A DNA stretch of 11,039 nt, taken from positions 1 through 11,039 of the forward strand of contig JACOVB010000444.1 of the NCBI GenBank assembly GCA_016177555.1, in the 5' to 3' direction. This stretch comes from Candidatus Rokuibacteriota bacterium. GTDB taxonomy: Bacteria > Methylomirabilota > Methylomirabilia > Rokubacteriales > CSP1-6. A program made the position numbers and the translations under genes. A model generated the notes under the pieces. The model did no database searches. It was not told the DNA's origin and worked only from the letters and a program-made list of their open reading frames with translations. Within the stretch, counting starts at the first letter, position 1. Each line of letters begins with the position of its first letter. Positions 5,102 through 11,039 of the stretch are shown one piece after another.

Positions 5102-6432
5102 GCGACAGCCCGCCCGCGAGCGACGGCCGGCACGGTGTGCCCTGGGCCCAGTTCGCCAAGGACCTCAGCGACCCGGCGAAGGCCCACGACAAGCCCGAGG
5201 CCCTCGACGACCTGCGCGTCCTCGACGTGTCCAGCGGGAACTTCGCCGCGCTCTTCACCTCGTCCATCCTCGCGGAGTTCGGCGCCGAGGTGATCCGCGT
5301 GGAGCCGCCCACGGGGGACGTCGCGCGGCTGTACTCGCCCGAAGGCGTCACGCATCGCGGGACGGGGCTCGCCTACCTCGTCGAGGCGCGCAACAAGCGG
5401 CACGTCACGCTGAACCTGCACACCGAGCAGGGTCGACTCCTCCTGGTGCGTCTGGCGCGTCACGTGGACGTGCTCATCGAGAGCGAGCTGCCGGGCCAGA
5501 TGGACGCCTGGGGCATCGGCTACCGCCAGCTCTCGGTGCTGAATCCGGGCCTGATCTACCTCGCCGTCTCGACCCACGGCCAGTTCGGGCCGCGCGCCGC
5601 CCAGGTGATGCCCGACTACGACATCACCGACCAGGCGCTGTCCGGTGTGCCCTATGTGACGGGCGAGCCCGAGGGCGAGGGGCCCGCGGAGTCATCGGCG
5701 CCCACCAAGCAGGGCAACTGGATTGGCTGGTATGTGGGCGGAGGGTTCGGCGCGCTCTCGGTGCTGGCGGCCTTGCACTGGCGCGTGGTGAGCGGGCGCG
5801 GCCAGTTCCTGGACCTCACGCCCTCGGAAGCGGAGATGCGCTTCAGCGACGCCGGCGTCATCTGGTACCACGCCGCCCAGCGCATCCAGGAGCGGGTGGG
5901 AGGGCTGCACATCCAGGTGTTCCCGTACACGCTCATCAAGACCAGGGACTCGTACTCCTTCGTGGCGGGCTTCTCGGACGTCAACTTCACCGGGCTCACC
6001 AACATCATGGGGCGCCCGGACCTGAAGGAGCGCTTCGCCACCACCAAGGATCGGATCCTCAAGGCGCGCGAACTCCACCAGGAGCTGGAGCGCTGGTCGG
6101 CCGATCTCACGGCCGAGGACATCCTCCACCGCTTCCAGGATTACATGGTCCACAAGCGCGGCCCGGGGACCGTCGCCACGGCGCGGCTCAACCGCCCGGA
6201 GGAGGTGCTCGCGGAGCCGCATTGGTGGGAGCGGGGCGTGCTGCAGAAGGTGGACGATCCGGACTACGGGGAGCTCCTGCTCCAGGCCCCGCCGTGGAAG
6301 ATGTCCCGGACGCCGCCCCGCATCAAGTGGGCGTGCCGACCGGTGGGCGCGGACAACGAGCACATCTACCTCAAGTACCTGGGCCTCGGGAAGGGAGACC
6401 TCCAGGCTTTGCGCACCGCCGGCGTGATCTAG
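5098..6432 (+). CDS. Family III (CaiB/BaiF) CoA-transferase, second of a tandem pair
   Basis: The 444-aa protein starts at an ATG that overlaps the TGA of the previous gene. It is a divergent paralogue: DLRVLDVSSGNFAALFTSSILAEFGAEVIRVEPP (38-71), MDAWGIGYRQL (135-145), and PDYDITDQALSG (172-183) with Asp175 aligning to the candidate nucleophile of the first subunit, then SGRGQFLDLTPSEAEM (232-247). The C-terminal TPPRIKWACRPVGADNEHIYLKYLGL pattern parallels TPARIKWAAKPVGWHNHDVLMRLLGL of its partner. Both copies keep the aspartate, so both may be catalytic, unlike pairs in which one subunit has decayed. Similar length, overlap and parallel C-termini support a heteromeric complex, but two separate homodimers are possible. 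Confidence 0.88.
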   Translation: MSDSPPASDGRHGVPWAQFAKDLSDPAKAHDKPEALDDLRVLDVSSGNFAALFTSSILAEFGAEVIRVEPPTGDVARLYSPEGVTHRGTGLAYLVEARNKRHVTLNLHTEQGRLLLVRLARHVDVLIESELPGQMDAWGIGYRQLSVLNPGLIYLAVSTHGQFGPRAAQVMPDYDITDQALSGVPYVTGEPEGEGPAESSAPTKQGNWIGWYVGGGFGALSVLAALHWRVVSGRGQFLDLTPSEAEMRFSDAGVIWYHAAQRIQERVGGLHIQVFPYTLIKTRDSYSFVAGFSDVNFTGLTNIMGRPDLKERFATTKDRILKARELHQELERWSADLTAEDILHRFQDYMVHKRGPGTVATARLNRPEEVLAEPHWWERGVLQKVDDPDYGELLLQAPPWKMSRTPPRIKWACRPVGADNEHIYLKYLGLGKGDLQALRTAGVI

Positions 6433-6452
6433 GCGATGACACCGCTTCCGAC

Positions 6453-6457
6453 AGGAG
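6453..6457 (+). promoter_or_regulatory. Ribosome binding site deciding the start of the small exported protein
   Basis: AGGAG lies 8 nt before the ATG at 6466. The in-frame ATGs at 6436 (upstream of the site) and 6460 (2 nt away) are poorly placed. Confidence 0.7.
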
Positions 6458-6465
6458 AGATGACC

Positions 6466-6843
6466 ATGAACACCTCGCGCTACGCGAAGACACTAAGGTG
6501 GGTGGCAGCAGGGCTGGCCTTCACCGTCGCCGCGGCGTTCCCGCTGGCCTCGTGGACGGCCGTGGCCCAGGCGCAGACGCCGGCCGGGGGCGCCCAGCAG
6601 GCCGGCATGGAGCCCACCGACGGGCAGAAGGCGGCCGCCGGGCTCATGAACGTCTTCCACGTGCCCGGCAAGGCGATCGTCTGCGGCGTGGGCACGGCCA
6701 GCACCATCGCGGTGCTGCTGCTCAGCTTCGGCACCGCGTACCGGATGGCGGCCCGCGTCTTCGACGAGGGCTGCGGCGGCGACTGGGTCATCACGCCCGA
6801 CCACCTGAGCGGGAAGATCCAGCCCAGGGGCGACCTCGACTGA
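6466..6843 (+). CDS. Small exported or inner-membrane protein of unknown function
   Basis: I do not recognise a named family. The 125-aa product begins with a basic n-region (RYAKTLR) and a hydrophobic stretch (about 12-34), then an AQA-QT motif at 35-38 that looks like a signal peptidase I site. A Gly/Ala/Gln-rich linker follows, then NVFHVPGKAIVCGVGTAS (62-79) leading into a second hydrophobic segment (about 70-90, IAVLLLSFG). The short tail carries a second cysteine (Cys103 in EGCGGDW), with Cys73 as the first, so a disulfide or ligand site is conceivable. It sits 33 nt after the CoA-transferases and 23 nt before the ligase, inside the operon. Longer starts at 6436 and 6460 have worse ribosome binding sites. 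A membrane role in uptake or enzyme anchoring is speculative. Confidence 0.75.
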   Translation: MNTSRYAKTLRWVAAGLAFTVAAAFPLASWTAVAQAQTPAGGAQQAGMEPTDGQKAAAGLMNVFHVPGKAIVCGVGTASTIAVLLLSFGTAYRMAARVFDEGCGGDWVITPDHLSGKIQPRGDLD

Positions 6844-6866
6844 TCGGTCCGCAGACGAGGGGCTCC

Positions 6867-8519
6867 ATGGGCAGGATTCCCCCACGGTATCTGCCGCCGC
6901 GCGAGCTGTGGCCGGAGCGCATCTACACGCTCCCCGAGCACGCCGCGTACCCCCAGCGCCTCAACTCCACCGAGGAGCTGGTGGACCGCCACGTGGCCGA
7001 GGGCCGGGGAGACCGCACGGCGATCCTCTTCGAGGACCAGACGATCACGTACCGGGCGCTCGGCGCTTCCGTCAACAAGGTCGGCAGCGCGCTCCGGGCC
7101 CTCGGGATCGAGGAGGAGGACCGGGTGCTGCTGCGCTCGCCCTCCATCCCGCCGGCGCTGGTGGCGAACTTCGCCGTGATCAAGATCGGCGCGGTGATCG
7201 TGCCGACCTCGCCGCTGTTCTCCCGCGCCGAGCTCGCCCATGTGGCCGGGCTCACTGAGGCCGTGGCGCTCATCGTCGCCGCCCCGCTCCTGGAGGAGGT
7301 GGACGCGGCGCGCCAGCAGCTCGAGACCGTCAAGCACGTCATCGTGATCGGCGGGGATACGGCGACGATCAAGGCCAAGGGCTATATCCCGTACGGGGAG
7401 CTGGTGGCCCGCGGCGCGGAGAGCCTCCCCCCCGTGCGCCGGGACCGCATGGCCGTCTCCGTCCTGCTCTTCACCTCGGGCACCACGGGGCTTCCCAAGG
7501 GCACGGTCCACGTCATGGAAGAGGCTCTCATCGTGCCCGACGGCTTCGGCCGGTGTGGCTGGGGGGTGACGGCCGAGGACGTGATCGGCGGTCCCGCGCC
7601 CCTGTCGCTCGCCGCCGGCTACTCGACCCAGGCGGTGATTCCCTTCCGCTTCGGCGCCGCGGCGTCGCTGCTGCCCCGCTTCACGCCCGAGGGCATGTTC
7701 GAGCAGATCCAGAAGCACCGGATCACCGTCGTGTCCATCCTGCCCACGGCGTACCGGAAGATGCTCCAGGTGCCGGGCGCCCGGCAGACATACGATCTGT
7801 CCTCCGTGCGCATCTGCACGGGCGGGGGCGAGTCCCTCGGCGCCGAGACCTACCAGGCGTGGAAGGAGATGTTCGGGCACGAGATCTACGAGGGGCTCGG
7901 CACCACCGAGATGATGTACGTCTTCATCTCCTCGGCCGTCACGCGGCACGTGAAGCCCGGGGCCATCGGCCCGCCGGTGCCGGGCTACGAGCTCCGCGTG
8001 GTCAGCGAGGAGGGTGTGGACTGCAAGCCCGGCGAGCCCGGACGTCTCATCGCCCGGGGCCCCACGGGCACCGTGTACTGGCGGGACGAGGAGAAGCAGA
8101 AGCAGGCGGTGTGGAACGGGTGGTGCCGCGCCGGGGACTTCGTCAGCATGGACGAGGACGGGTACGTGTGGTTTCTCTCGCGCGAGGACGACCTCATCAA
8201 GTCCTCCGGGTACCGGATCGGTCCGGAGGAGATCGAGGAGACGCTCCGCCGTCACCCTGCCGTCGCGGACTGCTCGGTCATCGGCGTGCCCGACCCCGTG
8301 CGGGGGCAGAAGACGCGCGCCTACGTCGTCCTCAAGACCGGGTGCTCTGCCAGCGAGGCCCTCGGCGGGGAGCTGATCGAGTTCTGCCGGGACACGCTCG
8401 CCGTCTACAAGCTGCCGCGCGAGGTGGAATTCGTCCCGGCCGTGCCGCGGGCCCCGGGCCCGGCCGGCCCCGGCACCGGCAAGCTCCTGCGGCGCGTCCT
8501 CCGGGACAAGCCCAGGTAG
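6867..8519 (+). CDS. AMP-dependent acyl/aryl-CoA ligase (benzoate/2-aminobenzoate-CoA ligase-like)
   Basis: The 550-aa adenylate-forming enzyme activates a carboxylic acid with ATP and CoA. The ATP-binding loop is LFTSGTTGLPKGT (201-213). Further core motifs are YEGLGTTEM (341-349), RAGDF (421-425) and the hinge region LSREDDLIKSSGYRIGPEEIE (437-457). The N-terminal IPPRYLPPRELWPE and the overall order resemble aryl-CoA ligases such as 2-aminobenzoate-CoA ligase, but substrate specificity cannot be read reliably. The catalytic-lysine motif near the C-terminus, normally of the form PRTxTGK, is stretched to PRAPGPAGPGTGK with Lys539, a Pro/Gly insertion of about six residues. GAGGGG lies 4 nt before the ATG at 6867. 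The G of the stop codon is shared with the next gene's GTG start. With the CoA-transferases it implies alternative routes to a CoA thioester. Confidence 0.9.
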   Translation: MGRIPPRYLPPRELWPERIYTLPEHAAYPQRLNSTEELVDRHVAEGRGDRTAILFEDQTITYRALGASVNKVGSALRALGIEEEDRVLLRSPSIPPALVANFAVIKIGAVIVPTSPLFSRAELAHVAGLTEAVALIVAAPLLEEVDAARQQLETVKHVIVIGGDTATIKAKGYIPYGELVARGAESLPPVRRDRMAVSVLLFTSGTTGLPKGTVHVMEEALIVPDGFGRCGWGVTAEDVIGGPAPLSLAAGYSTQAVIPFRFGAAASLLPRFTPEGMFEQIQKHRITVVSILPTAYRKMLQVPGARQTYDLSSVRICTGGGESLGAETYQAWKEMFGHEIYEGLGTTEMMYVFISSAVTRHVKPGAIGPPVPGYELRVVSEEGVDCKPGEPGRLIARGPTGTVYWRDEEKQKQAVWNGWCRAGDFVSMDEDGYVWFLSREDDLIKSSGYRIGPEEIEETLRRHPAVADCSVIGVPDPVRGQKTRAYVVLKTGCSASEALGGELIEFCRDTLAVYKLPREVEFVPAVPRAPGPAGPGTGKLLRRVLRDKPR

Positions 8520-8854
8520 TGCCCCGGCCCGGACGGTGGGCCGTCCCGGCGCTCTTCGTTCTCCTCCTGACAGGTTTTGCGGCTGGCATCTGGGGCAGCT
8601 ATCGCGCCGTGTTCCCGGGGCGGGGGCTCTACCGGGTCACCGGTGTTCTCGAGGCCCGATGGGGCGACACCATGATCCTGGTCAGGCATGACGCCGTGCC
8701 GGGGCTCATGGACGAGATGACCTCGATGTCCTTCATGGTCGAGTCGCGGGAGCTGCTCGACCGCGCCGGGGTCGCGCCGGGAGACCGTATCCGCTTCACC
8801 GTGCGCCAGATGCCGGACCGGCTGCTCGTGGTGGAGATCCAGAAGACCCGGTGA
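8519..8854 (+). CDS. Membrane-anchored or exported CusF-like copper-binding domain protein
   Basis: The 111-aa protein begins at a GTG sharing one base with the ligase TAG (TAGTG). An N-terminal hydrophobic segment (about 7-28) would anchor or export it. The rest fits the small beta-barrel of CusF-type copper proteins: YRVTGVLEARWGDTMILVRHDAVPGLMDEMTSMSF (38-72) followed by VAPGDRIRFTVRQ (85-97). His57, Met64, Met67 and Met70 match the His and Met ligand region of CusF (HDP..WPEMTMRF), although the Trp is absent and one residue is inserted between the last two Met. Periplasmic copper or redox-metal handling is likely. Its TGA overlaps the next GTG (GTGA). Why it is fused into this operon is unclear; the domain is weakly conserved, so the metal-binding claim is moderate. 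Confidence 0.7.
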   Translation: MPRPGRWAVPALFVLLLTGFAAGIWGSYRAVFPGRGLYRVTGVLEARWGDTMILVRHDAVPGLMDEMTSMSFMVESRELLDRAGVAPGDRIRFTVRQMPDRLLVVEIQKTR

Positions 8855-10401
8855 AGGGGCAGCGCGTGGCCATCATGACCCGGGTGCGGGCTCTGGGGCG
8901 CCGGGGCGTCACATCCGACGTGGCGCTCCTGGCGGGGAGCCTCGCCCTCTACCTCGGGACGCTCGCGCCCACCGTCTACACCTTCGACAGCGCCGAGCTC
9001 GCGGCCGGCGCCTACGCGCTGGGCATCGTGCACGCCACCGGCTACCCGCTCTACCTCCTGCTCGCCAAGGCGTTCATGCTGATGGTGCCGTGGGGCGATA
9101 TGGCCTACCGCGCCAATCTCTTCTCTGCGCTGTGCGCCGCGCTGTCGCTGGTCCTGCTCCGCCGGGTGATGGTCGCGCTGACCGGCTCGCCCGGCGCGGC
9201 GCTGGCCGCCGCGGCCGCCCTCGGGGCCTCGTTCCCCTTCTGGTCCCAGGCCGTCGTGGCCGAAGTCTACACGCTGCACATGCTCCTCGTGGCCGGCATG
9301 CTCTGGTTCCTGCTCGCGTGGCGCGCGAGCGGGCGGCCGCGCCACCTCATCGGCCTCGCGCTCGTCTTCGGGCTCTCCCTGGGCAACCACATGTCCGCGG
9401 TGCTGCTCGCTCCCGGCCTGGCCCTGTTCCTCTGGCGCGAGCGCGGGCACCACCCGATCCCGCCCGCCGTCCTGGGACTCGCCTGCGGCGCCGCCGCTCT
9501 CGGCCCCTTGACCTACCTCTACCTCCCCCTCCGCTACGCGGCGGGGCCGGCCTTGAACTACGCCGAGACGCTGGGCGTGGATCTCCGCACCGCCGACGGG
9601 GTCGCCTGGATGGTGCGCGGCGCCATGTTCTCCCACGTGATGTTCGGCTACCGGGTCGCGGAGCTCCCCGCCGAGGTGTTCCGCTTCGGCGCGCTCGTGT
9701 GGCGCACCTTCCTCGGCGCGGGGCCCGCGCTGGCCGCGCTGGGCCTCGTCACGCAGTGGGGACGGGACCGGACCGCTGCCGCAGCGCTGGGCCTGATGGG
9801 GGGAGGCACGGCCGTCTTCTACGTCTCGTACCGCGTGCCGGACAAGGACACGATGTTCCTCGTGCCGCTGCTCGTGGTGAGCGTGTGGATGGCGGTGGGG
9901 TTCGAGCGGGTCCTCGCCTGGGCCGGCCGCACCGGGGCGCGGCGCCCGCGGCGCGTCGCCGCGCTGGCCGCGGCCGGCGTCGTCGCCGCCCTGGTGGTCA
10001 CGAACTACCCCCGGGTGGACCTGCGCGGCAACGACAATGTCCGGCGCCACGCCGAGGCCGTGCTGGGCGAGGTGGCGGCGGATGCCTTCATCGTCGGCGG
10101 GTGGGTCCACATCACTCCACTGGCGTATCTGCAGGTGGTGGAGGGGCGGCGCCCGGACATACAGCTCTTCGACTGGGGGCTGTACGGGCTGGGGCGGCAG
10201 GCGCGGCTGCGCGCCCAGGGGCTCCCGGCCGACGAGGCCCGGCACGCGGCGCTGGACGAGATCCTCGTGACCGTCCAGCGCGAGCTGCTCTCGGGGCGGC
10301 CGGTCTACTCCCTCGAGGACAACCACCTCCTCCGGGAGCGCTTCGTTCTCCTCCGGCAGCGGCACGTCGTCCGCGTCTGCGAGCCCGACGGGTGTCAGTG
10401 A
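8851..10401 (+). CDS. DUF2723 / TMEM260-like multi-pass membrane glycosyltransferase (GT-C fold)
   Basis: The protein of up to 516 aa has about ten hydrophobic segments between residue 22 and 400 and a soluble C-terminal domain (about 400-516). The DUF2723 signature is clear at the N-terminus: LYLGTLAPTVYTFDSAELAAG (33-53), with the acidic Asp46/Glu49 of the first external loop, then IVHATGYPLYLLLAK (59-73, family HPxGYPLY). Further on are FWSQAVVAEVYTLH and LGNHMS. Human TMEM260 of this family is a protein O-mannosyltransferase; bacterial members are largely uncharacterised, so lipid-linked sugar transfer to exported proteins is inference. Three starts are possible: GTG 8851 (overlapping the previous stop, used here), GTG 8866 (AAGGGG 6 nt upstream) and ATG 8875. 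Confidence 0.88.
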   Translation: MKGQRVAIMTRVRALGRRGVTSDVALLAGSLALYLGTLAPTVYTFDSAELAAGAYALGIVHATGYPLYLLLAKAFMLMVPWGDMAYRANLFSALCAALSLVLLRRVMVALTGSPGAALAAAAALGASFPFWSQAVVAEVYTLHMLLVAGMLWFLLAWRASGRPRHLIGLALVFGLSLGNHMSAVLLAPGLALFLWRERGHHPIPPAVLGLACGAAALGPLTYLYLPLRYAAGPALNYAETLGVDLRTADGVAWMVRGAMFSHVMFGYRVAELPAEVFRFGALVWRTFLGAGPALAALGLVTQWGRDRTAAAALGLMGGGTAVFYVSYRVPDKDTMFLVPLLVVSVWMAVGFERVLAWAGRTGARRPRRVAALAAAGVVAALVVTNYPRVDLRGNDNVRRHAEAVLGEVAADAFIVGGWVHITPLAYLQVVEGRRPDIQLFDWGLYGLGRQARLRAQGLPADEARHAALDEILVTVQRELLSGRPVYSLEDNHLLRERFVLLRQRHVVRVCEPDGCQ

Positions 10402-10405
10402 GGCG

Positions 10406-10421
10406 GAGGCGCAGAGGCGCA
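10406..10421 (+). repeat. Tandem 8-bp duplication
   Basis: GAGGCGCA occurs twice in direct succession just after the stop of the TMEM260-like gene. It is probably a simple slippage repeat with no evident function. Confidence 0.7.
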
Positions 10422-10429
10422 GCTGATGC

Positions 10430-10459
10430 TTGCCTTCCGGCGGCTGCCCCCAGCATAAT
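10430..10459 (+). promoter_or_regulatory. Sigma70-like promoter for the FecR-domain gene
   Basis: TTGCCT (10430-10435, 4/6) and CATAAT (10454-10459, 5/6) are separated by 18 nt in the 116-nt gap before the FecR gene. The start point would be near 10466, about 50 nt before the ATG. No terminator hairpin was found between the preceding stop and this promoter, so read-through is also possible. Confidence 0.5.
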
Positions 10460-10517
10460 CGGAGCGTCACCCTGGCTCCGGCCCGCGGGGCCCATGTCCT
10501 CAAGAGGAGGCGCGCTC

Positions 10518-11039
10518 ATGAACTGGTCGACTGGCCGCGCGGCGCTGCTGGCGGCGCTCGTGCTCGGTGTCTCGCCGCATCCCGCGTCGGCCCAGGGGGT
10601 GGGGGTGGTGACGACGCTCTCGGGGCAGGTCACCGTGGCGCGGCCCGTCCTCCCCACTCCGGTCGCGCTCAAGTTCAAGGACAACGTCTTCACGCGGGAC
10701 CGGATCACCACGGCCGAGAACTCGCTCCTCCGCGTACTGCTGGGCGGCAAGGCGCTCGTGACCGTCCGCGAGCTCTCCGTGCTGACCGTGACAGAAGAAC
10801 TTGGCCGGTCCACCGTGGACCTCGACTCCGGCAAGCTCGCCTTCGGCCTGGTGCGCCAGCGGGTGCGCGCCGGCGAGGCCTTCGAGGTCCGGACGCCGAA
10901 CGCGGTGGCCGCGGTCCGCGGGACCGTTGTCGTGGTGGAGGTCTTCCGCCGCTCCAGCCAGGCCGGACAGGCTCCGGTCCCCGTCCAGACGGACTTCGCC
11001 GTGCTGTCCGGTGCCCTCGCGGTGTTCCTGCGAGGAGCC
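10518..11039 (+). CDS. FecR-domain secreted protein, N-terminal 174 residues
   Basis: The frame is open to the window edge. A Sec signal peptide is evident (MNWSTGRAALLAALVLGVSPHP, ending ASA-QG at 23-27). Then comes a FecR-type beta-rich domain: VTTLSGQVTVARP (31-43), LKFKDNVFTRDRITTAENSLLRVLLGGKALVTV (51-83), TVDLDSGKLAFGLV (99-112) and the hallmark FEVRTPNAVAAVRGT (122-136). Stand-alone secreted FecR-domain proteins differ from the sigma-regulating FecR of iron uptake; they are periplasmic or surface proteins of largely unknown role, and no sigma factor is seen here. AGAGGAGG ends 7 nt before the ATG. It has its own promoter and is probably not part of the catabolic operon. Confidence 0.88.
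   Translation, partial: MNWSTGRAALLAALVLGVSPHPASAQGVGVVTTLSGQVTVARPVLPTPVALKFKDNVFTRDRITTAENSLLRVLLGGKALVTVRELSVLTVTEELGRSTVDLDSGKLAFGLVRQRVRAGEAFEVRTPNAVAAVRGTVVVVEVFRRSSQAGQAPVPVQTDFAVLSGALAVFLRGA

Noticed and set aside
6480..8255. Long minus-strand open frame opposite the CoA ligase
   Set aside because: Low-complexity product rich in Arg, His, Gly and Asp without motifs; the plus strand holds all adenylate-forming enzyme motifs.
8629..10503. Very long open frame on the minus strand opposite the TMEM260-like gene
   Set aside because: It is an antisense shadow of a GC-rich membrane protein gene: its product is His/Arg/Glu/Gln-rich with no recognisable domain, while the plus strand encodes a clear family member.
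1..11039. CRISPR array, tRNA, rRNA, transposase or integrase
   Set aside because: No regularly spaced repeats, no cloverleaf or rRNA-like sequence and no transposase or integrase motifs were seen on either strand.

Overview
The window is GC-rich bacterial DNA with densely packed genes, frequent 1-4 nt start/stop overlaps, GTG starts and clear Shine-Dalgarno sites. The gene content fits a soil or sediment heterotroph: tandem CaiB/BaiF CoA-transferases, an aryl/acyl-CoA ligase, an isolated DRE-TIM lyase/synthase, FAH-type hydrolase, archaeal-type phosphoglycerate mutase, a TMEM260-like membrane glycosyltransferase and a FecR-domain protein. A Methylomirabilota/Rokubacteria-like or deltaproteobacterial lineage is plausible, but this is inference from gene content, not a phylogenetic placement.

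Minus strand, read right to left (3498 to 1): a DRE-TIM (LeuA/homocitrate-synthase-like) enzyme overlaps by ATGA a fumarylacetoacetate hydrolase (FAH) family enzyme. A lower-GC vapBC toxin-antitoxin module with its own promoter and operator-like palindrome follows, and then apgM, a cofactor-independent phosphoglycerate mutase cut by the window start. The vapBC module is bracketed by a 64-bp direct repeat (62/64 identical): one copy is the real 3' end of the FAH gene, the other an orphan FAH 3' end fused to the apgM start. The cassette therefore appears to have been spliced in between FAH and apgM, and the toxin now ends inside the FAH remnant.

The divergent intergenic region (3499-3760) holds a good extended -10 promoter for the rightward genes, with a perfect 6+4+6 palindrome filling its spacer, and a second palindrome nearer the leftward genes.

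Plus strand (3761 to 10401): two tandem family III CoA-transferases (ATGA overlap), a small exported or membrane protein of unknown function, an acyl/aryl-CoA ligase, a CusF-like copper-binding domain protein and a DUF2723/TMEM260-like multi-pass protein. The last three are coupled by overlapping stop and start codons. A separate promoter precedes a FecR-domain secreted protein that runs off the right end.

Working model (inference): the divergent FAH/DRE-TIM and CoA-transferase/ligase genes form one catabolic locus. An organic acid is activated to a CoA thioester by ligation or CoA transfer, and C-C bond formation or cleavage and acylpyruvate-type hydrolysis follow. The substrate cannot be named from sequence.
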